Source: Juglans regia (Eukaryota; Streptophyta; Magnoliopsida; Fagales; Juglandaceae). From it: a stretch of DNA of 64,000 nucleotides. Positions 34,501 through 46,101 of the stretch are shown here, piece by piece. The stretch's first letter is position 1; each line of letters starts with the position of its first letter. The stretch covers positions 26,120,558 through 26,184,557 of the forward strand of contig NC_049916.1 in assembly GCF_001411555.2 (NCBI RefSeq). The letters are read 5' to 3'. Below the pieces are notes generated by a model, which saw only the letters and a program-made list of their open reading frames with translations, had not been told where the DNA came from and ran no database searches. A program made the translations under genes and the position numbers.

Positions 34501-37500
34501 TGATGGTCAAGATCATATTCAGGTGGCAAATGGTGCAGGTTTGAAAATCGTCCAAAGTGGCACTTCCACTCTCTCTTCTACATCAAAATCTTTTGTTCTT
34601 AACCAAATCCTACTCATTCCTGATATTCAAAAAAATCTTCTTTCTGTTCAGCATTTCTGTCTTGATAATAACGTCTTTTTTGAGTTTCGCGCTTCTTTCT
34701 TCCTTGTGAAGGATTACTTGGGGAACGTCCTGCATCGCGGACCACTTAGTAACGGCTTTTACACATTTTCAGCATTGCTTGCTCATCTTCAGCCGCAAGC
34801 TCTCTCTAGTGTTCGAGTCTCTACCAATGTTTGGCATCGACGCCTTGGCCATGTTTCATTTCCTGTTATTAATAATGCACATTCCTTTCCTGTTAAGAAT
34901 AATGCATGTTCTGTTTGTCCTGAATGTCAGCTGGCCAAGAGCCACACTTTACCCTTCAAAAGTTTGCATGTTTCGGTTTCGAAACCATTGGAATTATTAT
35001 ATTCGGATGTTTGGGGGCCAACTCCCATTCTATCCACTATTGGTGCAAGTTATTACATCAGTTTTTTAGATGATTCCACCAAATTCTTATGTCTCTTCTC
35101 ATTAAAACTTAAATCTGATGCGTTACAAGTTTTTATAAAATTTCAAGCTACAGTTGAACATCAATTTAACACAAAAATTAAGGCCCTCCAAACCGACTGG
35201 AGTGATGAATACCGCAGCCTGAATCAATATCTACAAACTCAAGGTATTACTCACCGTATAACTTGTCCTTATACGCATCAACAAAGCTAGAGCCATTGAA
35301 AGGCGCCACCGCCAAATTGTTGAGGTCGGTCTTGCCTTACTTTCACACTCTAATCTACCAAAAGTTTTTTGGGAAGATGCCTTCTTGACCGCTGTTTACA
35401 TAACAAATCGTTTACCATCTCCTGTCTTAACAGCATATATCACCTTATGAAATGGTTAATCATTCCAAACCTAATTTTTATTTTTTACGTGTGTCTGGAT
35501 GCACTTGCTCGCCCTATTTATGCCCATATAATAAACATAAAATGGATTTTCGATCCAAAAATTGCATTTTTATCGGGTACAGTGCTGGTCATCGAGATTA
35601 TAAGTGTTTAGATGTCTCCACTGGCAAAGTTTTTGTCCCTCGTCATGTAGTCTTCGATGAGTCTCTCTTTCCATATAAAACATCACAGTCTAATGATCCT
35701 CCTAATCATGAAACTCCTGTTATTCTTCCTGCTAATCTCAAACTGTCACCTGCTAGTTCCACTCCTTCAACAGTTTCTAATTTTCAAATTGCAGCACCAC
35801 CTCCACAGGATATGCTCAGACTGATCATGCTCTTGCTTTGGAACCTCCTGTCAGGGATATCACTTTGAATCTGCATGAACATAATCCAACGCCTCCCCTT
35901 CCACCCCCCTTACCTCAACTGCAACCTTAGAATATCCACTCAATGACTACTCACAGCAAAAACAATATCCATAGGCCTAAATTACCCTCAGACTCACACA
36001 TCAGATATCCTCTTCCCAAAGCTCTCATGGCCACAATCACAAATACTGATCAGGAAACAACGTGTTATTCGGAAGCAGTCAAACATCACAGTTGGCAAGA
36101 GGCTATGAACAAGGAGTTCGATGCCTTAATGACCAATGGTGCTGATCTTGATTCAATTAACCGAGTGATAAATCTGCTGCAGAATGACTTTGTAGTCAAA
36201 GACCTTGGTAAACTTAGGCTATGTTTGGCAAGTGAGAGTACCCTCACTTGCCAAACACTCTCACTTACTATTCTTTATTTTATTATTATTTTTTACCTAC
36301 TTTTCTACTATTCATTACTTTTCACGTACTTTTTACTACTATTCAATATTTTATTATTACTTTTTCATTACTTTTTTACTACTATTCACAAATATTCTCA
36401 ACACTTCTCACTACCCAAACGTACCCTAAGCTTCTTCCTCGGCATAGAAGCTATCAAAAGTGACAAGGGCCTCTATTTGTCTCAACGCCGTTATATACTC
36501 GATCTTCTTCTTCACAGCCACATGGATAAATCTCAGCCTTGTGTTACACCTATGTCTACATCCCAGCCATTGTCAAAATCTGATGGTGCCTCATTTTATG
36601 ATCCACATCTGTACATAAGTATTGTTGGTGGGCTGCAATATATTTCTTTTACTCAGCCAGAGCTTGCGTTTGCCATACATAAAGTTAGCAAATATATGCA
36701 CGATCCCAAAGAGCCTCATTGGGCAGCAGTCAAACGAATTTTGAAGTACTTGAAGAATACTATCTCCCATGCTCTACTGATCCAACCTAATAAAAATCGT
36801 CAACTTCAGACATTTAGTGATGCAGATTGGGCATCAGATCATGAAGATAGGCGCTCAATTGGTGCTTATTGTGACTATCTGGGCAAAAATTTGATTTCCT
36901 AGAGCTGCAAACAGCAGCCGACTGTTGCTCACAGTAGCACCGAAGCAGAATACAAGTCTCTTGCAAATGTAGCTGCTGAAATTCAGTGGATCAAATCAGT
37001 GCTCTCAGATCTTCATGTCTCAGTTGTGCACCCTCCAATTCTTTGGTGTGACAACATTGGAGCAACTTATCTTGCGAGTAATCCACTATTCCATGCACAT
37101 ACAAAACATATTGAAATAGACTTTCATTATGTTCATGATCAAGTTCTATGTGGTCAGCTCCACGTCCGCCTTCTCTCCACCAAGAATCAATATGCTGATG
37201 CTCTCACCAAGCTGCTGCCTTCTCTTCGGTTTTAGCTTCTGCGTGACAATCTAAGGGTCCATTCCTTACCCCTTCGATTGAGGGGGCTTGTAGAAGAACA
37301 GATTAATATGACCACAGAAAAACACTCCTCTATTTCAGGAGTTCAACTTACCACAACACACTCCTTGCCTACAGGATTTTCAGAATCAAGATAGTTGGAT
37401 ATGTAATCTATTTGAATTTGAATCTTACGATATATAGGTGTACCATACGGGTCAAAATTTAGGGCTTAAAACTAGTATTTTGTTTATTTATTTATTTATT

Positions 37501-40500
37501 TATTTATTTTATTGTCTTTATATTTTTACTATCATTTTAGAAAATGTGCTATCAGATAGGTTAAATTAGTGATTCCTTCCCTATAAAAAACCTTCGAATA
37601 CTTAATCCATTAAGTTCCCGTATTAGATTCGGGTTCCAGTTTGAAACTAACTCCAACTCAAACTCTTCAAATCCTCTCAAAATCTGTATCCTCGTAGGAA
37701 TAGGTTCCTAAAGTCTAGGCAACTTCAAATTTCAGCCAATCTCCTGAAGGTTCACGTTGTTCCCTCCCATCGCCTATAAGAAACCCACAAAGTCTCTGAA
37801 TTACACACAAAAATTCCTGGAGAAAACTCGTTCACGCAGAGAGAGGAAACTTACTCCCACAAGCACCACCGTAGCCCCTCTCGGCAACCAACAGTCACCT
37901 CGACGGACCACCTCCCACACCACCACAGAAAACGCCGGCCAACCTAGTCCCGTCGCACCCACTCCCTTCCGGTAAGCCCATTGCCGTCGGCCACTAACTT
38001 CTTTTCCTAGTGTTTTCGGTTTGTTGGTTCTCTCTCTAAACTCTCTCTCTCTCCCTCTCTCGGTGTCGCACCACCATAGGGACCCCCCAGTCACGTCGCC
38101 CGTCACTCCCAGGCACCCAGAGCCGCCGTGGCACTCAGCTCTCTCTCGGTGAGCATCGCACAACCCCCCTCCCGTAAGCCTGTTTTCTCTTTTTATTTAT
38201 TTTGCTTCAGTTTTCCCAAAATACCCTTTCTACTAGGCTGAGTTTTATTGGGGCTGGGCTTAGTTGTAACTTGATTGGTTTATAAATCTGGTTGGACTTG
38301 AATTATTTCAGAAACTATAGTACTAGGTTAAGTGGGTTGATTTCATGCAAGCTTGAGGTTTAAACCGGGCTGATAATTAAGTAGGCCGAAGCTTTTAATT
38401 GAATAAATATATTAGTCATATACTTATTTTTTTATAGATAAGCATTTAAGGGTTTTTAAAGCATAATTTTAAAGTATCTTTTTTAAAGTATCTTTTGAGT
38501 CCATTATTTAGTTAATATTCCAATCGACTTTTAACTAAGATTTTATAAAATTATTAAGTTATAATTTAAATAGAAGTTAAGGAACATGTTACGAGTTTTG
38601 AATAATATTATTATATATGATTTTAAGTATTTAGAATGCTATGACACATCTTTTTAGAAAAGTTAGTGACGATTAGTACCTCGTATAGGTAACGAGCTAC
38701 AAGTTGGAAATCAGGAAGAAGCGCTAAGAGGTAAATAGTATGATCATATAAATGCATGCATACTGTGATTATTATTGTTTTGTATGAAAATATGATGTGC
38801 TTATGATGGTTGATTACGCTACGCTAAGAGGCAAGTCAAGGTTAGATTCCTCTTACGATCTTTGATGAAATATGAGATTATGCTTGAATGAATGAATTTG
38901 TTGTTCAATTGATTGAATGTTACTAAAATCATATGAAAGCCATGAGATGTTCATGTAGTAATTCTAGTATGCCATGTAATGGAATAGTCGGATTATACAA
39001 GCCATGTCCATATAATACATAGATTATGTATGCCTTGTTCATATAGTACTTAAATCATGTATGTCATGTTCATGTAGTACTTAGATCATGTATGCCATGG
39101 AATGTCATAAAACGTTCAGAGCATGTTATGTCAGGTCATGTTATGCTATGCCATGTATAAGAAAATGCCATGTTATGATATGTCATGTTATACCATGTAC
39201 AAGAATACGCCATACTATGCTATGCCATGTACAAGAATATGCCATGTTAGAAATGTTCATGAAGTCTAATAAATTCTCATGCATTAAGAAAGATAAGAAA
39301 TGTTACGGTGCCACGGACTCAAGCGTGGTTAATCACAAGTTAAGTGAAACACTGACTCAAGTGTATTTCACTCCATGTATTTCAGTTAAGTGAAACACGG
39401 ACTCAAGCGTGTTTCACTCCATGTTATTCAATTAAGTGCAACACTGACTCAAGCGTGTTTCACTCCATATATTTCAGTTAAGTGAAACACGGACTCAAGC
39501 GTGTTTCACTCCATGTTAAGACAAGATAAACAAGTTATTATGCATTCACGTTACATATTTGCCCTGATTATGTATGCTTCCGCTCATGACGATGAATATA
39601 TATATGCTATGTGCATATATGACGATATATGTATATATGTGAGGTTTTTCATAAAAATATATGACGTGTATGATTGGGAATTTGTGATGCTATATGTATT
39701 TTGTTTAGAGTCTTCAGAAACTAAATCCATGCTAGGCCAGATTAAGTTTTACAGTATGATGTACTATTTACTGAGCATTCGACTCATTTTTGTTTGTCTT
39801 CCTGTTTTCTTTCATGTCTAATTTTTACATATGATGTTTATGACGATGCAGAGCTGGATGGCCAGGAGTAGATTTAGTACAAAGAACTAGGAAGGAATAA
39901 GTGATATTCACACAAGAATTAGATCTCTTTTACGTCATTCATAAGATTAGTTTATGTTATTTTATTTTACGTTCAGTTTTCGAGACGATTATGTTCAAAT
40001 CAGTTTTAACATTTATCGCTTTTCAATAAATGAGGTATTTCAGGATATGAATCTCTTTACCGGACATTATGTTATGAATTTTAGTAACATCTCTATCCTA
40101 TGGGAAAGGGGTGTTACAATAGGCTATAAAGTAGGATAGCTGTTATTTTCATACTCTATTTAAAGTCCTAGTATTACACAGCTCAATGTATAGAAAATTC
40201 AAAGTTTAGCCTTTTCTACACTGATCAAGAAAAAACAATTGGGAGGCAAACTCTCGAGTCTACATCCATATCACAGTTGCATGTACAAATGCAATTTTGG
40301 AAGCCAAACTCTCAAGTTTACATCCATATCATATTTCAACAGGTATAAAACAAATAACGCAACACGTGTTTTCTGAGTTGAATATAAAAACCAATTGGAA
40401 CTTACTTGGATTAGGAAAGAACCTTCTGCGATCATTTGGGCATGGCACAAAAAGAGCGTTTTCTGGGTTGAATATAGCTTGGCATACTAAAAAAAACCAC

Positions 40501-42290
40501 TCCCGCACTACACCCGGACCCGTGGCTTCCTCATTTTTGAATTCCATAAAGAGACCAGCATGTAGAGCCTCAGGTTCTGCCTTTGCTATATACTCGAATG
40601 ATTCTGCCAGCAACTGAGACCTGTCAATAAGCATCTCATGCAGTTCCTCATAATCTTCTTTTACCTCTGGAAACATCATCATCGCCAAATGCCTCCTAGA
40701 TTCAAAATCAGTCACATCCTTTTGCTCAAGAAGCCACTGATGATCATCGGTACGCTTAGCATATTTAATAAGCGTGCACAGTGAAGACTTTCTAAGTTTC
40801 AAAACCATCCAAAAATCTTCTTCAGCACCCAGATAAAGTTTGGAAACGCTATTCAGCTCCTTCAATATGGCAAGATACTGAGACCAACCAGAATAATTAG
40901 TTTCACCTTCCCCCTTGTGTTTAACAGCCAAGCACTCCTCCATTTTGTGGAGGCACTCTCCCATTCTCTTCAACAAATCAATAAATAAAAGATGAAGAAA
41001 CTCAATCTCTTCCCCATACAATGGATGCTTGTATCCTTTCCCATCCAAAGTCACAGGAATGGGACCCTGAAAACCGACTTGTTCGGTGATCTCAGTCCGC
41101 AGGAGGAGCAAGAACGCGGCTAGATCCCGAACATCACCCAGAAGCGGCCCCACACTTGTCGGCGATTCCATACTCGAAACTAAATCCTTGGACAGCCTAT
41201 TCCCCAACTCGCTAACAAATGGGAAAATCTCTTGCATCACAATTACTTTCTTAGAGTTCTCCAACGACCCAGTCGATTCCAGCAATGACCAAAGTGTACT
41301 CCGACACGAGAGATACAAAGGGTCCTCAAGCGCAGCTCTTCTAAGCAACTTACAAAACTCGAGAACTATAGGTGCACAATAATTATGATAGGGCTTGGGT
41401 AACGAGTTACGACTTGAATTCAAGAAATGCCTTATTGAACTATCCGCACAATCTTTGTTACCTTTGATCGGCGACATATATAGCATAACCAATGCGGCCG
41501 GGGCCGAACACGACAAAAATATCTGCAGATGCCCGGGGACGCGCTCTTCGTCCTTTGGAGTTTCCGTCAAGAACTCCGACATCCTCGGTTTAATATGTTT
41601 CGCCGCGGAAGGGATCGTCTCGCCTCGGCAAAGCCTGCACACCACCGAAACGATGTCGTCAACCACTTGCCACGCGTGAGGGTGTCCGGTGCTACGCATA
41701 CGGCCCACCAATTCAAGTCCGGCGTCGTTTTGGATGGAGCACTCGGCGAGCGTGCGCTCCCACTGGAGCTGCTTCCCCCGATATATCAGTCTTTGCTCGT
41801 GAACCGGAATTCCGGTCACCAGTTGGATTCGGTCGTGAACCGATCTCACGGTGTCGCGAGAGCAAAATTGGAATACCATGGTTTTTCCCTCAGGGATCAT
41901 CTTTATGAAGAACTGCAGCCGGGACTCGGAACGAGTCGACTCGGCTCGAGTCGAACAAGAATATGAGGTCGATCGGTCATCGGGAACCCTAGGATTGAAC
42001 TGCGCGGCGGTGATGGAGCGGGGTTGGGCGTCCGATGAAGAGTGGACGGCGTTGGGTTCGTCTTTCCTCATTCTAACTGAAACTAACTCAGCGAAAGCAG
42101 CGTCGTTTTCATCCTGGTCCTCGTCGTCGTCGTCGTCGAAGGTGGGGCCACCATAATCGTCCAATTTGCGCTTCGAGGAGAGTCTGGGGTGATCGACTGT
42201 GGTGAGGATCGCGTTGGTGGCGGTGCCGACGGTGGTGGGACCACCTAGCTGGGGAACGCAATCGACGGTGGGGGTTTGCACGAGAGACAT
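31508..42290 (-). CDS. UPL5: UPL5-like HECT E3 ubiquitin ligase, 3' incomplete
   Basis: HECT-type ubiquitin ligase that passes ubiquitin from an E2 to substrates through a catalytic Cys; Arabidopsis UPL5 targets WRKY53 in leaf senescence. Exon 1 is 42290-40406 (628 codons plus one base, donor GTAAGT); exon 2 is 32051-31508 (544 nt), ending two bases into a codon at a GT. Residues 124-198 form a ubiquitin-like domain (RLQFFIKM to LELVGRM) after an acidic run of D/E at about 52-62. The HECT N-lobe starts near residue 545 and continues in exon 2 (VDPLHLEYFNFSGRVIALAL; LGLTFVREVEELG; DWKAHTE). The last part of the HECT C-lobe with the HTCF-type catalytic cysteine is not found before the gap. Intron 1 (8,354 nt) is swollen by retroelements. 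A Helitron starts 186 nt upstream of the ATG. Confidence 0.88.
32052..33197. other. UPL5 intron 1, native part
   Basis: Non-coding. About 33090-33190 holds a short direct repeat of ACAAACTCACAGTT(G/A)C(A/G)TGTACAAATG; a related piece at about 40270 lies beyond the inserted copia element. Confidence 0.6.
33198..33445 (+). repeat. Copia 5' LTR
   Basis: 248 bp with TGTAGAA...TTCTACA ends. The primer-binding site TGGTATCA (33446-33453), complementary to initiator tRNA-Met as in most copia elements, follows immediately. Confidence 0.9.
33487..37235 (+). pseudogene. Copia gag-pol, multiply broken
   Basis: Gag opens at 33487 (a copia-type N-terminus with LNNSNYLVWK) and shifts frame near 33870. 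The zinc knuckle is largely lost. The protease motif region has HTGA where DSGA is expected, so the catalytic Asp is gone. Integrase (34523-35290) keeps the HHCC region (CPECQLAKSH) and the first D (SDVWGP). Reverse transcriptase is mostly deleted: sequence near its start (about 36120) joins directly to its end (about 36140), removing the catalytic Asp pair. RNase H (36700-37235) keeps DADWASD, STEAEYK and NPLFHAHTKHIEID but has a stop at 36901. Confidence 0.9.
36216..36430. mobile_element. MITE inside copia pol, 215 bp
   Basis: The ends AGGCTATGTTTGG and CCAAACGTACCCT(AAG) are imperfect inverted repeats; CTT flanks both sides (36213-36215, 36431-36433). It separates DLGKLR from FLGIEAIK of the pol frame. 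The left end holds a second perfect palindrome, GTTTGGCAAGTGAG with its complement across a 5-nt loop. The rest is TTTACTACTATTC-type sequence. Confidence 0.8.
38930..39245. repeat. Degenerate CATGTTATGCCATGTA repeats in solo LTR
   Basis: Imperfect tandem phrases built from GCCATGT, ATCATGTATG and ATGCCATGTACAAGAATA fill this stretch. Confidence 0.6.
39309..39515. repeat. Tandem hairpin repeats, about 46-bp period
   Basis: Five units contain GTGAAACAC, then GGACTCAAGC, then GTGTTTCAC (or close variants). The flanking 9-mers are reverse complements, so each unit can fold into a stem-loop. Confidence 0.8.
40221..40405. other. UPL5 intron 1, 5' end
   Basis: Between the copia right end and the donor of exon 1 (40405-40404). 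It includes a segment resembling 33090-33190, the sequence left of the copia insertion. Non-coding. Confidence 0.6.
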
Positions 42291-42475
42291 CTACAGATGG
42301 AGCCCCGCCGCCAGTGGAGGAACAATCAACGTTAAGGTGGGGCGGAGAGCATGGAATCGGTAATCGGCAAAACCTAGAGGAGAGAACGATGAAATTGATC
42401 GAAATTGATCGAAATTGTCTATTGTTCCACAGCAGTCGTCAACAAAGACTGTCATCTTACGCTATTGCATATATA
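42291..42475 (-). promoter_or_regulatory. UPL5 upstream region squeezed by Helitron B
   Basis: Only 185 bp separate the ATG from the Helitron 5' terminus. Three copies of a GAAATTGATC-like decamer lie at about 42390-42418. No clear TATA box is visible, as is common for broadly expressed genes. The native distal promoter is displaced or replaced by Helitron sequence. Confidence 0.45.
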
Positions 42476-42476
42476 T

Positions 42477-42552
42477 CACGCTAATACTTAAAAGCGTGTA
42501 TATCACGCTAATACTTCAAAGCGTGGATATCACGCTAATACTTCAAAGCGTG
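42477..42552 (+). repeat. Three tandem 5' hairpins of Helitron B, 27-bp period
   Basis: CACGCTAATACTT(A/C)AAAGCGTG occurs at 42477-42498, 42504-42525 and 42531-42552. CACGCT and AGCGTG are perfect complements. Each unit begins with ATC, so each could mimic a Helitron 5' end (A|TC). Confidence 0.85.
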
Positions 42553-43005
42553 TATATACATGAACATAGTAGTAGCTTTTTTTTTTCTCGTTGCTTTTTC
42601 TCAGTTGCTTTTTCTCAGTTCTAATTTTATTCTTGTTCTTCTTCTTCGTTCAGTTTCGATTTCCAGTTCCGATTTCCAGTTCCGATTTCCACCCTCAAAA
42701 TATCTAATCGTTACATACAGATAAATGTAAAATAAATATCTCATCTTTACATATAAGAGATGAAATATATGATCTACACATTTCATCTCAAATTTACAGA
42801 ACACAAAATTTACAGAACAATTCTCAAACTCAACTAAGGAAGAAAAAAATTTCCCGTGCTCTTCAGATTTCTTCCCCCCGTTGGTACGATTTTCTCTTCT
42901 AATCTCACCTCTAACTTCTCCATTTTGTTTTTCTTTTCTTTTTTTTTTTTTTTTCTGTTTCTCGCATATTTTTTTCTTCTTTCTCCGTGTGGGTTTCGGT
43001 GAGGG

Positions 43006-43400
43006 ACACGGAGGCTGCGCGTGGGGGATTCCGAAGGTGGGTGCGATGGTCGGCGCCTTGAAGGGGATTCGTCGGTGGTGGTCGTGAGCTTCGGTGGCCA
43101 CGTACGGCGGCGTAACGTGAAACAAATGGGTTTCACCCATTTCCGTTCGGTTTCCGTGGGGGAGACGGAGATCTGCGCGTGGCCGACTTCGAAGGTGGCT
43201 GGGATGGTCGCCGCCTTGAGGAGGACTCCTCGGTGGTGGTCGTGACCTTCGGCGGCCGCGTACGGCGGCGGAATCTCACAAAAATCCGAGAAACCCATTT
43301 CGGTTCTCCTTCCACGGAGGACATCGATGGCTGCGCGTGGGGAAGAGTGGTAGTGCCAGGGATGCTCGTCGGCGTGAGGGGAACAGGCCGGTGTTGGCGG
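43006..43400. repeat. 158-bp repeats in Helitron B leader
   Basis: Same GC-rich units as 13900-14290, offset 29106 bp; I saw one base change (near 43419). Confidence 0.75.
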
Positions 43401-44294
43401 TGACGATGGCCGGGGCTCGGCGGCGGCGGGCAGCGCTGGAGGAGAAGGAGCGGTGCTCCCGAATCGCCTAGGAGAGAGAGAGAGTTTACGAATTTGGGAT
43501 TTTTCTTTAATTTGTCCTATTTATATGTGTTAAATAATAGTAATTTTTTTTTTCTTTACAACTTTACTTTTGTTCTTACTAGAATATTACATTGTTGAAT
43601 TTTTTACATAAGTTGAGCTCCGTGAAGTTGAAAGTGGAAACAATATATCCCAACAACTAGCCACTCATAAAATTATCAAAAGTATGGATCCTTTAACTTT
43701 TTAATTTCATACTGTAAATTAATAACTGAATTAATTTATTTTGCTTCTCTGATTTTAGAATTTTTTAAGTCATTTATTTAATATCATTTATTTAATATTT
43801 ATTCTGTATGAACTTTGAACTGTTTCAAATTATAATTTTGAGTTTATTCTTTTTAAATTATTTCAAATTTTCTATTTATTATTCATATAATAAATATTTG
43901 ATAAAAAAAATAATAAAAATTAAAAATAATATGGAATGTAGAGTGTTAGAAGGTTGTGAATATTTTTTTATAATAAATACTACTAACCAGTATAAATAGT
44001 AATTAACAATGCTACAGTATGTGATACAATAATAAACAGTACTGAACATTACTCATGAACAATAATAAACAATTACAGTAATAAGCAGTTCTAAACAGTA
44101 AAATAAAGCTCCATGAAATTGAAAGTGGAAACAAAATATCTCAACAACTAGCTGCTTATAAAAATATCAAAAATATAGATCTTTTAACTTTTTATTTTCA
44201 TACTGTGAACTAATAACTGAAATAGTTTATTTTCCTTCTCTGATTTTAGAATCTTTTAAATCAATTATTTAATATCATTTATTCAATATTTATT

Positions 44295-45603
44295 CTGTTT
44301 GAACTTTGAGCTGTATTAAATTATAATTTCAAAGTTACATATGCATGTTTATAGAAAAAAAAAATTTAAAAATTGTTATAAAATTACCTATAAAATTCTA
44401 CCGACAAATTTAGTTCTATATGTAAATACTTACATCAATATTTACAGTTTTACCCATATAATTATACATAATCAATTAGTAAAATAATAAAACTTTTAAA
44501 AATCGAAAATTTAATTAAATAATTTGATAAAATAGAATAAACATTCAATAAAATTAATATTGTGCATAAACTTGTATTTTAAATAATTATTAGATTTTAA
44601 AAAATGAAATATAACAGTTAAATAAAAATTATTATAAAATTGAAATATTTTCAAATTATAATTTTTTAATCATACATCTTCTGCTATTATTTTACTACTA
44701 AACAATTTGTTTTCCTTTTACTATTTATATTTGAATTAAAAACTTCAGAATTTATTCTTATTGCAAAATATGAAATTAAATTAATTCAATCAATCAATAT
44801 AATTATATAATTTAATTAAAAATAAATTTAATTTTATAAATTCATTCAATTTCAAAAAAAAATTTAAAAAATTGCTATAAAATTGCTCATAAAATTCTAC
44901 TAACAAATTTAGTTCTATATGTAAATACTTACATTAATATTTACAGTTTTACCCATATAATTATACATAATCAATTAGTAAAATATTGAAATTTTAAAAA
45001 ATCCAAAATTTAATTAAATAATTTGATAAAATAGAGTACACATTCAATAAAAATAATATTGTGCACAAACTTGTATTTCTTCAAGAACAAAATGAAATAA
45101 AAATTTTATGAATATTAATAATAAAGTTTGTAAATAATAGAGATGTACTTTCCGATTAAATAATTATTAGATTTCAAAAAATGAAAGTTTAGTAGTGGTA
45201 TTAATGAAAGTTTATATATATATAAACTTGAGACAAGAAATTCTACCGACAAATTTAGTTCTATATGTAAATACTTAAATCAATATTTACAGTTTTACTC
45301 ATATAATTATACATAATCAATTAGTAAAATATTGAAATTTTTAAAAATCGAAAATTTAATTAAATAATTTGATAAAATAGAGTACACATTCAATAAAATT
45401 AATATTGTGCATAAACTTGTATTATAAAATATGCTTCAAGAACATAATGAAATAAAAATTTTATGAATATTAATAATAAAGTTTGTTAAAATATTTTTAA
45501 ATTATAATTATATAATTATACTTCTTTTACTATTATTTTACTACTAAGCAAATTTTTTTTCCTTTTGCTATTTATATCTAAATTAAAAACCTCATAATTT
45601 ATT
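44295..45603. repeat. Single AT-rich unit of Helitron B
   Basis: A 1309-bp counterpart of the 1349-bp unit that is tandemly duplicated in Helitron A; it lacks a stretch of about 42 bp near its start (the TTATTCCAACATATTTAAATG part). Confidence 0.8.
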
Positions 45604-45605
45604 CT

Positions 45606-45932
45606 GAAAAAAAAGTTTTCATACCAAGGATTCCTTTCTTGCCAAATGCAGACGACAATAGTGGTTTTCCATTCAAAAGAACACAATTTCCTATCAGATT
45701 AAGTTTTGCAATGACAATAAATAAAGCACAAGGACAGACATTAGATTTTGTTGGTGTATACTTGCCTCAACCTGTATTTTGTCATGGCCAACTTTATGTA
45801 GCACTATCAAGAGCCAAGACTTATGCTTCAGTAAAAGTTCTTATAAGACCAGTATCAACTCAAGATTGTGAAGAAGCTGAAACAAATAATATTGTTTATA
45901 AAGAATTACTAACACTAGCATATCCATCATAA
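45606..45932 (+). pseudogene. Helitron B helicase C-terminal relic
   Basis: Same fragment as 18430-18756, with [12 protein letters not shown] and [10 protein letters not shown]; differs by one residue after SRAKT (Y for S) and by small changes upstream. No start codon or upstream helicase domains. Confidence 0.85.
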
Positions 45933-46101
45933 ACTTCTGTAAGTAATCAAATTTCAATATATACCTCTCAATTGAATACAATTTATTTTTCCATTATGTA
46001 ATTTTCAGAACTTCCTGTTTTTCTATTATTGAAATTGTCTTATTTAAATTCAATTGTTTAAATTAATATTTTTTTCTCTTCATTTATAAGTAGGCTTCAA
46101 C

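Larger units (their letters stand above)
37439..40118 (+). mobile_element. Solo LTR (Ty3/gypsy-like), 2,680 bp, TSD ATAGG
   Basis: Starts TGTACC and ends GGGGTGTTACA, flanked by ATAGG at 37434-37438 and 40119-40123. The uninterrupted target (ATATATAGGCTATAAAG) exists in the 5' LTR of the host copia element, so the ends are exact. No internal coding region, PBS or second LTR is present, so this is a solo LTR or a non-coding LTR derivative. The GGGGTGTTACA end and large size suggest a Tekay/Del-type chromovirus. Confidence 0.85.
33198..40220 (+). mobile_element. Dead Ty1/copia element nested in UPL5 intron
   Basis: 5' LTR 33198-33445 and 3' LTR from 37289 to 40220 (split by a solo LTR) both run TGTAGAAG...CTTTTCTACA. 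Flanks are CAGAT and CTGAT, an imperfect 5-bp duplication. Orientation is opposite to UPL5. Removing the later insertion, the two LTRs are 248 and 247 bp and differ by five substitutions and one indel by my count, so the insertion is moderately old. Confidence 0.9.
37289..40220 (+). repeat. Copia 3' LTR, split by solo LTR
   Basis: Parts 37289-37438 and 40124-40220 together rebuild the 5' LTR. A polypurine tract (GATTGAGGGGGCT) ends at 37288. Confidence 0.9.

Noticed and set aside
37757..38163. Open frames of 72-120 codons within the solo LTR
   Set aside because: Composition-driven in a CT-rich leader-like part; no gag or pol similarity.
38930..39515. CRISPR-like array
   Set aside because: Repeats are degenerate, without unique spacers, in a plant LTR; they are tandem or hairpin repeats.
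40329..40405. Read-through of UPL5 exon 1 to a stop at 40329
   Set aside because: A perfect GTAAGT donor at 40405 and the matching acceptor at 32051 restore the HECT frame; the read-through is intron.
41395..41966. Plus-strand frames within UPL5 exon 1
   Set aside because: Antisense shadows of a well-supported coding exon.
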